Shown here one piece after another: positions 8,773 through 15,494 of a DNA stretch of 21,642 nt. The notes beneath the pieces are model-generated. The model did not search any database. It had not been told where the DNA came from and worked only from the letters and a program-made list of their open reading frames with translations. Within the stretch, counting starts at the first letter, position 1. Every line of letters begins with the position of its first letter. The DNA is from a virus: positions 1 through 21,642 of the IMG/VR virus record IMGVR_UViG_3300033141_002353. One strand, 5' to 3'. A program made the position numbers and the translations under genes.

Positions 8773-9099
8773 TTATATGTTCTCTATCGTACCGAATCCA
8801 TATTTCTCGAAATCCTCAATCGAGTTATCCGGTTTTTCCGGTTTCTTATATATAGCTTCATTTGTTTTCTTTTTTGCCAGCGCATAAGAAAATAATAACC
8901 ACAGTGGTAACTTTCTAAGTTTATAATAGTCAAGAGGATTCTGGCTACACGCGTAAGTTAAGACGATTTTTCTGAGATATTTTTCAGACCCTTCGGTGGA
9001 TTCTTTTTCAGACTTTCCGCAAATTCCCCTTGAATCGGTTTCTCGTTCTTCTTTTTCCTCATCATCTCTGTCAAAAAGCTCGTGAATGATGTTATCCAA
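8773..9099 (-). CDS. Tail assembly chaperone frameshift partner, gpT-like
   Basis: Open in the -1 frame relative to the gpG-like gene. The ATG at 9099 has no good SD, so I expect it to be made only as a fusion. A slip at 9003-9009 would join residue 132 of the first protein to ESTEGSEKYLRKIVLTY and give about 208 residues. The conserved part is the C-terminal half (YACSQNPLDYYKLRKLPLWLLFSYALAKKK), which resembles the bacteriophage T-type extension that binds tape measure and tube subunits. The stop lies one base before the tape measure ATG. Confidence 0.75.
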   Translation of the reverse strand: MDNIIHELFDRDDEEKEERETDSRGICGKSEKESTEGSEKYLRKIVLTYACSQNPLDYYKLRKLPLWLLFSYALAKKKTNEAIYKKPEKPDNSIEDFEKYGFGTIENI

Positions 9100-9398
9100 T
9101 TCAAGTTGAGTTGCAAAAAATCACCAATTACCTCCGATATTTGAGACATTGTAACCGTTTTTGTTTTTTCAATTGGAATATCAATAAGAATATTGAACAT
9201 TTTACCAATGAGTTTTTTCTTTATTAATTCCTGAATAACCTCTTTGACATTGATTTTATCCCATTTCTCAATCTCAAGCGTCCCGGTTATCAGCTCTGCC
9301 ATAAGCTCGGATTTCTCAAGCGTCAATTCTCCTTGCGTATACTTCACGCCGCCAATCTCGTATTCAATCGGCTTTGTTAAATCGATTTTCTTTTTCAT
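8958..9398 (-). CDS. Tail assembly chaperone, gpG-like
   Basis: A 146-residue protein starting KKKIDLTKPIEYEIGGVKYTQGEL, a typical opening of tail assembly chaperones, followed by a helical body and a charged C-terminus. It sits between tail tube and tape measure, the fixed position for this gene. The following ORF overlaps it by 142 bases in the -1 frame, as in lambda G and GT. Two in-frame heptamers G_AAA_AAG lie in the overlap, at 9051-9057 and 9003-9009, where ribosomes could slip. It has a good SD (AGGAG). These chaperones coat the tape measure during tail assembly and are not in the virion. Confidence 0.8.
   Translation of the reverse strand: MKKKIDLTKPIEYEIGGVKYTQGELTLEKSELMAELITGTLEIEKWDKINVKEVIQELIKKKLIGKMFNILIDIPIEKTKTVTMSQISEVIGDFLQLNLNWITSFTSFLTEMMRKKKNEKPIQGEFAESLKKNPPKGLKNISEKSS
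9003..9057 (-). promoter_or_regulatory. Candidate -1 programmed frameshift sites
   Basis: Two copies of G_AAA_AAG in the correct phase of the gpG-like frame, at 9051-9057 and 9003-9009. Both allow the A-site tRNA-Lys to re-pair perfectly after a -1 slip. A weak hairpin (CCGATTC with GAAT...CGG) follows the first. Neither is the ideal X_XXY_YYZ form, so the true site is uncertain. Confidence 0.5.
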
Positions 9399-9426
9399 GT
9401 TATGTTACTCCTGTTTTATTTAATAA

Positions 9427-10119
9427 TTAAGTCGCTGTCTGGTGCAATATTTTCGCACAAGCGAAAGAATTATTCGCATCGATATACATATCTTCCGAAT
9501 CCGTTGAACCGCCGGTAGTACCGTCTTGATGCGATGCCATCACATGAGCCGTTACTTCAACTTCTCGTGGGGCTTTTTTTGCGAATGCAAGCGTGAAACT
9601 TGGATCGATTTGTACTCTCGGCATGTAAATACAGTCAAACCATTCTTCTGAGACCTGCGAATTACGTACAACTGAAAGCAATGTAATGAGTGACGGTTTT
9701 CGTATTCCGACAAGCAATGTATCGGCATCATCGCCCGAACCGAGTACATCGGATTCCTGCGCTGGATTTGTACCGCTTACAAAACAAAGACCAACAGCGA
9801 AAGCGAGCTTATCTGCGTTCCCGGCATTCAGTGTAAATTTAAAAGTAGCTTTACCACTTGCTGCAAATAATTGAACAGGATATGCTTCTTGTGCAATTTC
9901 ATCATGAATAATTTCTGCTTCATGAATGAATTCCATATCGGCAGATGCACCGCCCATTGCTGTCGCCTCAGCTTTCGCCAATGCAATAGTCCACATAGTC
10001 GTCAATGCTTTTTCACCATCAAATGGCGCTCCGGCTTCGTCACCTGTGGTTGCGTGAGGCGCAAAGTAAATATATCCACTGCCGATTTTTCGTTTAGTTG
10101 GTGTATAAAGAGTTGCCAT
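9427..10119 (-). CDS. Tail tube-like protein without the inserted domain
   Basis: A 230-residue paralogue of the preceding gene. It shares KRKIGSGYIYFAPH at the start, GKATFKFTLNAGNAD, DVLGSGDDADTLLVGIRKP, NSQVS, VQIDPSFTLAFAKK and the ending AKILHQTAT, about 45-50% identical by eye over the common part. It lacks the discoidin insert and has a short loop (ATTGDEAGAPFDGEKALT) in its place. The position right before the chaperone pair and tape measure is that of the major tail tube gene in siphoviruses. It has a strong SD (AAAGGAG). Which of the two is the main subunit cannot be told from sequence, but this plain form is the likelier one. Confidence 0.8.
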   Translation of the reverse strand: MATLYTPTKRKIGSGYIYFAPHATTGDEAGAPFDGEKALTTMWTIALAKAEATAMGGASADMEFIHEAEIIHDEIAQEAYPVQLFAASGKATFKFTLNAGNADKLAFAVGLCFVSGTNPAQESDVLGSGDDADTLLVGIRKPSLITLLSVVRNSQVSEEWFDCIYMPRVQIDPSFTLAFAKKAPREVEVTAHVMASHQDGTTGGSTDSEDMYIDANNSFACAKILHQTAT

Positions 10120-10137
10120 TTATTTTTCTCCTTTTTT

Positions 10138-11190
10138 TTATGTACTTGATTGATGTAATATTTTTACTATGCCGCCCATATTCGGCGGATAAGAAACTGC
10201 CATTGCTGTCTGTACCGATGCCAATAAATGAAATGTTACCTCGACCGTTCGGACGGTTTTCTTGCTCAATGTCAAAGTAAAACTCGGATCGACTTGAACG
10301 TTTGGCATATAAAAATAATCGATATATCCACTAACCTGTGAATTGGCAACCTTGTGCAAAAGACTTAATCCAATAGGTTTTCGTAATCCAATCAATAATG
10401 TATCCGCATCATCGTCACTGCCGAGTACATCTTCCTCAGCAGTCACCGCAGCCAATCCTAAAGCTATCGCAAGTATATCTGCATCACCGGCGTTAAGTGT
10501 CAATTTAAACGTTCCCTTCCCGCCTATCGTGAATATTTGCACAGGAAATTGTTCCTGTTGAATTTCATCAAGGATTATTTCAGACTCACAGACCAGTTCA
10601 GCATCCGCAGATGTGCCACCGAGTGTGTTGGTTGTCAAATCGAGCATTTCCTTCCACGTCCATTCCCGTGTTTCCGTAGTGGATTTTTCCATCATCTCGA
10701 TTTCGTATATTTGAATTGAATTATTACCAGCGACCCAATTAGCCGTTGCTGCAATGATTCGATAATACCGATATGCCGTTGCATTGGTAAAATGAAAATC
10801 CTGCCATGCTCCATTATCTGGGAATTCCGTATCAAGAATATCCGTCCAATCAGAATCGTTATTGCTACCCTGTAATTTGAAATCTTTAAGAAATGCGCCT
10901 GTATCATTATCTGTTACAACTTTCAGTCGAAGTTTACAGACGGTTTTCGTGACACCATCACCGAGATCATATTTCCACCAGTGCGGAAAAGCTGAATCGG
11001 TACTCGCCCAGTACGTTGCCGTATTGCCATCAATAGCTTTGTCAGCAGTGTGTGCGCCGTCCTCCGTATCCGCCGATTCCGTTCCGCTAACCAAAACGTC
11101 GACACTGAAATCATAAGCAGCTGAATGCGGCTCAAAATATGTATAACCGTCACCAATTTTTCTTTTTAAAAGTTTATATTTTGATGCCAT
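10138..11190 (-). CDS. Tail tube-like protein with inserted F5/8 type C (discoidin) domain
   Basis: A 350-residue protein. Residues 1-26 (KRKIGDGYTYFEPH) and about 170-350 (GGTSADAEL, KGTFKLTLNAGDAD, DVLGSDDDADTLLIGLRKP, VQVDPSFTLTLSKK, KILHQSST) align with the protein encoded next door, so both are tail tube-type subunits. Between them, at about 28-168, lies a separate domain with TADKAIDGNTATYWAS, WWKYDLG, LKDFKLQGSNNDSDW and YRYYRIIA. That is the signature of F5/8 type C (discoidin) modules, which usually bind sugars or lipid headgroups. The insertion is in a loop after the first strand and is probably exposed on the tail surface. It has a clear SD (AGGAGA). Confidence 0.8.
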   Translation of the reverse strand: MASKYKLLKRKIGDGYTYFEPHSAAYDFSVDVLVSGTESADTEDGAHTADKAIDGNTATYWASTDSAFPHWWKYDLGDGVTKTVCKLRLKVVTDNDTGAFLKDFKLQGSNNDSDWTDILDTEFPDNGAWQDFHFTNATAYRYYRIIAATANWVAGNNSIQIYEIEMMEKSTTETREWTWKEMLDLTTNTLGGTSADAELVCESEIILDEIQQEQFPVQIFTIGGKGTFKLTLNAGDADILAIALGLAAVTAEEDVLGSDDDADTLLIGLRKPIGLSLLHKVANSQVSGYIDYFYMPNVQVDPSFTLTLSKKTVRTVEVTFHLLASVQTAMAVSYPPNMGGIVKILHQSST

Positions 11191-11204
11191 TATAGTCTCC
11201 TGAT

Positions 11205-11690
11205 TTAAACTGCTTTAATTTGCAGCCAATTTAATGCAATCGTATATATTGGATTTGCAGGAGTTTGAACGTAACCGGCATAATCAACGCTAATTATATC
11301 AATCGGTGCGCAAGAAACCTGCTCCAGCCGCCGTTTATCAAGTACGTGTTTGATTTCATCTATTAATTCATAAGCTCCATGTGCTTTACGTCTGGCGGTT
11401 GCCTCATTTCTATAACTCCGTGCAAGTATATGAATTTCAAATCTATAAACTATTAAATTAGTTAAATCCTCTTCTGAAATAATATCATCCATATCGACCG
11501 TAAAAGCATCGGATTCGCTGGATTCACCTGTATAGACCACAAGTATCATTGGCATATCGGGAACTAAGCGGTCTGCGACTTCGGCATATTCGCCTGAATA
11601 AGATTTAATTGAACTCGTTTTAATGAGTCCGCTTAATTCCTGTTTCAATTGTTTAATTATTGCATCTTCTAAAACTGTAATAGACGACAT
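11205..11690 (-). CDS. Mu gp37-like tail terminator family protein (DUF1834)
   Basis: A 161-residue protein beginning with a helix (ITVLEDAIIKQLKQEL). It has PMILVVYTGESSES in the middle, then the strand and helix pair LIVYRFEIHILARSYRNEATAR and a C-terminal YTIALNWLQIKAV. This layout is that of the DUF1834/Mu gp37 family, whose fold resembles tail terminators that cap the tail tube at the head end. It sits immediately before the tail tube genes, consistent with the role. The start abuts the upstream stop. Confidence 0.75.
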   Translation of the reverse strand: MSSITVLEDAIIKQLKQELSGLIKTSSIKSYSGEYAEVADRLVPDMPMILVVYTGESSESDAFTVDMDDIISEEDLTNLIVYRFEIHILARSYRNEATARRKAHGAYELIDEIKHVLDKRRLEQVSCAPIDIISVDYAGYVQTPANPIYTIALNWLQIKAV

Positions 11691-12272
11691 TTATTTTAAT
11701 AATCCTATATGTTTGGAATACTCACGCAAAATTGCATCATCGTCTTCCTCTTGAATAACTAAAAAAGGTCTCGGCGGAATAGTCACTGATTTACTTAAAA
11801 GAAATAACGGTTTGATTCCCGAAGCGACATTCTGAAATATTATAAGATTTCCTGCACTGCTTTTCGCAATGAAAGTATCTGAAAAATCTTTTGCTCGTTT
11901 ACCCTGCCGTTGTTCTTGTCTTGACAATCCAATCGGAATAGTCAAATATTGTTTAGATTTTGGTGTAATCGTACCGCCGAAATGTTGAAGTGCTGAATAT
12001 GGTTTATTCGTACCAATTATAACGCTGTCTTTATGTGCCGTAAAATTAATACTACGCTTCAATTCACCAGAATTTGTAAGCACAGTGCCACCGAATAATT
12101 GTACTCGCATCGATGTTTTCCATTTTGGTCGTCCACCTGCACGAAAATTTCTCAAAATAGAACGTACAACCAACACACCTACACGCCTATTCGCAGGCGT
12201 AAAATCTCTCATCTTGGTTTTTATTTTAGCCAATTTCTTCCTCAAACGTGCCCAGCTTGGATCTTCAGCCAT
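11691..12272 (-). CDS. Virion morphogenesis/tail completion protein (Mu gpG, phage tail S family)
   Basis: A 193-residue protein. The features FRAGGRPKWKTSMR, LTNSGELKRSINFTAHKDSVIIGTN, PYSALQHFGGTITPK and TIPPRPFLVI are characteristic of the family that includes Mu gpG and P2 gpS. Members act in joining tails to heads or completing the tail. The basic N-terminus (RLRKKLAKIKTKMRDF) is also typical. It is coupled to both neighbours (TAATG upstream, abutting TAA|ATG downstream). In Mu this gene lies before the protease, so its place here after the capsid genes is a rearrangement also known from other Mu-like phages. Confidence 0.85.
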   Translation of the reverse strand: MAEDPSWARLRKKLAKIKTKMRDFTPANRRVGVLVVRSILRNFRAGGRPKWKTSMRVQLFGGTVLTNSGELKRSINFTAHKDSVIIGTNKPYSALQHFGGTITPKSKQYLTIPIGLSRQEQRQGKRAKDFSDTFIAKSSAGNLIIFQNVASGIKPLFLLSKSVTIPPRPFLVIQEEDDDAILREYSKHIGLLK

Positions 12273-12547
12273 TATTTTTTCCTGGTATATTTCCGCTTCT
12301 TTTTTGTATTAATTTCGATTACTCTTAATTTATCAACCGGCGTACAGGATTCCTTAAATATATCATTCTGTATAATCTTATGGCTTTTATCAGGAAATTC
12401 CACGAACCAACTGCCTGCACCGATTATATGCACACTTCCATTGATAATTATATTTTTAGTTTCTTTCGCCTGCCATGCTTTGACAATCTGTTTCGGTGCA
12501 TATATATATTCTTTTAATTTATTTGGTGATTTTTTCTTTTTCGCCAT
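12272..12547 (-). CDS. Unknown small lysine-rich structural-region protein
   Basis: A 91-residue protein with lysine-rich ends (KKKKSPNK at the start, KKKRKYTRKK at the end) around a strand-rich core (IIINGSVHIIGAGSWFVEF). It has a good SD (GGAGA, six bases before ATG). Its stop overlaps the next start (TAATG). Its place between gp36-like and gpG-like genes suggests a connector or tail-completion role, such as the small Mu gene 38 product, but I do not recognise the sequence. Confidence 0.6.
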   Translation of the reverse strand: MAKKKKSPNKLKEYIYAPKQIVKAWQAKETKNIIINGSVHIIGAGSWFVEFPDKSHKIIQNDIFKESCTPVDKLRVIEINTKKKRKYTRKK

Positions 12548-12563
12548 TGTATTCTCCGAATTT

Positions 12564-13010
12564 TTAAAATCCGCTTAAACTTTCCCGTGACATTATACGT
12601 GAATCCGAATCTATGGACGTTTTGCCAACCCTGTTCAAGTTAGCCGTAGGATCGGGTACGGATAGAACCGCTTCGCCCTTCGACACACTTTTTAACAGGG
12701 TTATGGTCAAATCGTAATTAGATTTTATCGTGCTGCCCATTTCAAGATTTCCCCATTTGCGGCAAGCAAGATAATATATGGTTAAATCAACACTCATTTC
12801 TTCGACTTTGTCGGGAATTGTATCGAATGGCACACTATATTTTTTGCCACAATATAGATCGATAGTATTGTCTGCTTTTTCGATTGCGGCGGCAATCCGT
12901 GCGGTCTTGTCAGTTTCTGAATCATGCCCGGAATCATCCAGTAATGCCTCGAGATCGTTTTCGGGGAATTGCAATTTGACAGCCGCTACAGTGCAATATG
13001 GATGTGCCAT
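12564..13010 (-). CDS. Mu gp36-like head-tail connector (DUF1320)
   Basis: A 148-residue protein starting MAHPYCTVAAVKLQFPENDLEAL. It then has IAAAIEKADNTIDLYCGKKYSVPF, VEEMSVDLTIYYLACRKW and a C-terminal region with Ser and Asp. This all-helical pattern with the IDxYCGxxY-type motif is that of the DUF1320 family (Mu gp36), which joins head and tail in Mu-like phages. It directly follows the capsid gene, in the same order as in Mu. The SD is weak (AGGG). Confidence 0.82.
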   Translation of the reverse strand: MAHPYCTVAAVKLQFPENDLEALLDDSGHDSETDKTARIAAAIEKADNTIDLYCGKKYSVPFDTIPDKVEEMSVDLTIYYLACRKWGNLEMGSTIKSNYDLTITLLKSVSKGEAVLSVPDPTANLNRVGKTSIDSDSRIMSRESLSGF

Positions 13011-13030
13011 TATGTGCCCTTCAATATTAA

Positions 13031-13981
13031 TTATGTCAAATGTGTATCGGTAAATAAATAACCGGCATTCACCGATGTCTGTTCGACTGCATAACTTTCC
13101 GATATGCGAAGTACATCGGATTTTTCGTCGATCAATCTCCAGCGATCGATTGTTCTTGGTTTGCTCTGGATAATGTACCCAGCAGCCGGATCCATTAATG
13201 TCGGAGACGAAGGTGCATAGAATAAAAATCCTATGCCTTTAGTTGCCGTTTTATCCCAAACGTCAAGAGCAGTGAAATCATCACCGGCAGCGGTTTCTTC
13301 GGCGCTGGAATAAATTGCACCGCCCACGAGAACTTCGTCAAGCTCAAATATCGCCGCAAGCGCTTGAGCCGTTACAATAGCAGGTGATCCGGGTCCACCA
13401 CTGTATTTTATTCTTTGCAGAATATCATCGACATTTTTCAAATCTTCAAATGTCTTTGAATCGATCAGGAGTTTATTCGGGTATCTGCCGATAGCTCTGC
13501 GGATTGTTGATTTTCCGGTCGCAATATCAGCTATAACAGTATTCGTTGATCCTGCCGGCGCCCATAATCCTCCAGCATCTTCTGTCGCAGTCCAGGCAGT
13601 AACGATTGCCGCAACTTTTCTTTCTTTACTTAACATTGCAGCATTTGTCAAAAATTCAGTTGCTACGGTATCCGGTCGCAACGGCGCATCGGCATTATTA
13701 CGCTCTTCATCGGTAACTAACTTTTTAAGCGCCATTTCAACGCAATTGTATGTACCGGTACCCATTCCATAACCGCTCTCGGCAGATTTAGCACCGGGAC
13801 CGCGAGTTTTCATATCATCACGAAACCAGGGTCCGCGATCGAATGTGAAATATTTGTCGGAATCCTTTGTGACGGGCACAGTCGGAAATACTCTATCCGC
13901 AACCCAAAACGCATTTTTGTATGCGATAGAGACATTCGTCATTGCAATGTCAATATGGATTTCCGCTTTAGTTGGTTGCAT
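13031..13981 (-). CDS. Major capsid protein
   Basis: A 316-residue protein that forms the head shell, probably with the HK97 fold. The N-terminus NVSIAYKNAFWVADRVFPTVPVTKDSDKY matches the usual opening of this capsid family, in which a loop and Phe-Pro motif precede the E-loop. Further family-like features are KKLVTDEERNNAD in the first third, and ALAAIFELDEVLVGGAIYSS and GFLFYAPSSPTLMDPAAGYI in the last third. It has a strong GGAGGT SD and follows the protease, scaffold and decoration genes, the standard position. No N-terminal propeptide is obvious, which fits the separate scaffold. Confidence 0.87.
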   Translation of the reverse strand: MQPTKAEIHIDIAMTNVSIAYKNAFWVADRVFPTVPVTKDSDKYFTFDRGPWFRDDMKTRGPGAKSAESGYGMGTGTYNCVEMALKKLVTDEERNNADAPLRPDTVATEFLTNAAMLSKERKVAAIVTAWTATEDAGGLWAPAGSTNTVIADIATGKSTIRRAIGRYPNKLLIDSKTFEDLKNVDDILQRIKYSGGPGSPAIVTAQALAAIFELDEVLVGGAIYSSAEETAAGDDFTALDVWDKTATKGIGFLFYAPSSPTLMDPAAGYIIQSKPRTIDRWRLIDEKSDVLRISESYAVEQTSVNAGYLFTDTHLT

Positions 13982-14025
13982 TTCAGACCTCCATACTTAA
14001 ATAAATATTTTAATTAATTACAGTT

Positions 14026-14392
14026 TTAGACGCTGTGAAAGAATTTAGTTATATGTATCGATGCAAGATCGTCTTCAGAAGCTCCCGCAAGAATGGTAAT
14101 TCCGATAACGAAATCTTTATCAGTTGTGGTCGCAATCCCCTTCCCTGCATCAGTTGCACTTACATACTCGGCACAACACAAATCGCCTTCGTCAAGCCCG
14201 CCCGAACCAGCGACAACTTTCGATATGCCCGAAATCCGTACAACTGCGGATTCACCTTCTAATGGTGCATTTTGCGCCGGCATTCGGTCTTATGACCGTA
14301 CCACTCGAAAGATACATAATACGAAATTGATCATCGCTTAAATCCTCGCCAGCAGGCAAAGAAATATCTTCACCTTTGTATGCGATAGCCAT
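14026..14392 (-). pseudogene. Capsid decoration protein copy 2, frameshifted
   Basis: Tandem paralogue of the preceding gene. From ATG 14392, behind a strong GGAGGT, the frame reads MAIAYKGEDISLPAGEDL ... VIRPNAG but stops at 14252 after 46 residues. The rest of the homology (QNAPLEGESAVVRISGISKVVAG ... ITKFFHSV) is in another frame, open from ATG 14283 to 14026. Aligned to copy 1, about 26 bases are missing between RP and QNAP, removing a strand and shifting the frame. A separately translated 85-residue C-terminal piece from ATG 14283 is possible but has no good SD. A single-base sequencing error on top of a natural 27-base difference cannot be excluded. As written, the gene is broken. Confidence 0.7.
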
Positions 14393-14436
14393 CTCTGACC
14401 TCCGTATTTAGATTAATATTTTAGTTAGTTACTATT

Positions 14437-14829
14437 TTATGTAATGCTGTGAAAACTCTTAACAATATGTATTCCAGCCAAATCATTTTCTGCACCAGCA
14501 GCTTCAACACAAAAACCAATGATAAAATGTTTATTAGTTGTAGTCGTAATTCCTTTACCGGCATCAGCCGCATCAACCCATTCAGCCGCAATCGCAGCAT
14601 TTTCACTAATTGCGTCGGCTGCGACAATCTTGGATATACCTGAAATACGCACGACAGCAGCTTCACCGCTTGCTGGTGCATTCTGCAATATGCCATGAAC
14701 CAACAGTCCAGTGGCGGTATCCGGTCGATATGCCATTTCACTAGAAAGTCGAACAGCTCGATATTTATCGTTTATCAAACTTTCTCCAGCGATTACAGAT
14801 ATATCTTCGCCTTTATATCCAACAGACAT
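14437..14829 (-). CDS. Capsid decoration (cement) protein, DUF2190-like, copy 1
   Basis: A 130-residue intact protein beginning MSVGYKGEDISVIAGESL, with VVRISGISKIVAADAI in the middle and AAEWVDAADAGKGITTTTNKHFIIGF near the end. This Gly/Ala-rich strand pattern is that of the small DUF2190-type proteins that sit on the outside of capsids in many Mu-like and other tailed phages. It lies between protease and major capsid genes, as expected for such a protein. It has its own SD (GGAGA, six bases from ATG) and a leader resembling those of the next two genes. A closely related but broken copy follows. Confidence 0.8.
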   Translation of the reverse strand: MSVGYKGEDISVIAGESLINDKYRAVRLSSEMAYRPDTATGLLVHGILQNAPASGEAAVVRISGISKIVAADAISENAAIAAEWVDAADAGKGITTTTNKHFIIGFCVEAAGAENDLAGIHIVKSFHSIT

Positions 14830-14867
14830 AATTATCTCCGTGTATTGAATATTGATATTTCAGTTAA

Positions 14868-15494
14868 TTATTTGTTTCGCGATTCGGCAAGTACCTGCTC
14901 TGCAAGTTCCGGATTCTGTTTTTGTGCCATCAAAAAAGCTTCCGAATAACTCAATCCTTCGGTTTCTTTCATTATCGCAATCGTTTTATCATTTAATTGT
15001 GTAGTTGCATTTGCATCCGGTGTCTCTGTATCAGCAATGCGCTTAAAATTTACTATAACAGCTGCATTTTTTTCAAATTCTAGGAAGCTTTTTTGATCAT
15101 TCAGCGCAAGTTTTAACGCCCAGTCTTTCTGTGCCGAGAGTATTTTACCCGATTTCTGAAGTGCCTCGACCTGGATTTTGGCTTTTTCTTCCGCACGTTC
15201 CGCTTCAATCGCTTTAAGCCGGGCGTTTTGGGCGTCAAATGATTTTTCAAGCTCTTTAAATGTGCTGACCGGTACGAATTTGTCAGGGTCAGGTTCTTTC
15301 GTTTCTTGCGTTAATTTCTTAATGCCTTCAAGGATCGCCGTCGTATCTGAATCTTCTGACAGTTTCAATTCTTTGAATATGCCTGTCAAATCAGGTTTAT
15401 CCGGGTTAGTTACAAGTTCCTCAATCGCAGTGATAACAGCAGCTTCATCTGCATCATCACTTAAATGAAGAATTTCACGAATTTTGGTAATCAT
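14868..15494 (-). CDS. Nested scaffold protein (Mu gpZ-like) from internal start
   Basis: In-frame internal start within the protease gene: ATG at 15494 preceded by GGAGGTAATA, one of the best SDs in the window. It gives a 208-residue protein beginning MITKIREILHLSDDADEAA, acidic and helical, with a long charged coiled coil in the middle (FKELEKSF ... AIEAERAEEKAKIQVEALQ). In phage Mu and relatives, the scaffold (Z) is made from an internal start in the protease gene (I) in exactly this way. Internal scaffold is degraded or expelled during head maturation. The SD is seen directly and the role is inferred from family knowledge. Confidence 0.65.
   Translation of the reverse strand: MITKIREILHLSDDADEAAVITAIEELVTNPDKPDLTGIFKELKLSEDSDTTAILEGIKKLTQETKEPDPDKFVPVSTFKELEKSFDAQNARLKAIEAERAEEKAKIQVEALQKSGKILSAQKDWALKLALNDQKSFLEFEKNAAVIVNFKRIADTETPDANATTQLNDKTIAIMKETEGLSYSEAFLMAQKQNPELAEQVLAESRNK

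Larger units (their letters stand above)
13982..14867 (-). repeat. Three similar leaders before decoration 1, decoration 2 and capsid genes
   Basis: The spacers at 14830-14867, 14393-14436 and 13982-14025 share an AT-rich core (TAACTAACTAAAATATT in one, TAATTAATTAAAATATT in another, a looser version in the first) followed by a GGAG-type SD. The last two are both 44 bases long and clearly alike across their whole length. This fits duplication of the decoration gene together with its spacer. A shared regulatory role for these highly expressed genes is possible but not shown. Confidence 0.6.

Noticed and set aside
12099-12578. Plus-strand 159-codon frame rich in Phe, Ile and Leu, looking like a membrane protein
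   Set aside because: It is the antisense of lysine-rich and AT-rich coding sequence of two real genes. The hydrophobic look is a by-product of that.
14421-14741. Minus-strand 106-codon frame overlapping the intact decoration gene
   Set aside because: Out of frame with the conserved protein and without family-like sequence or an SD.
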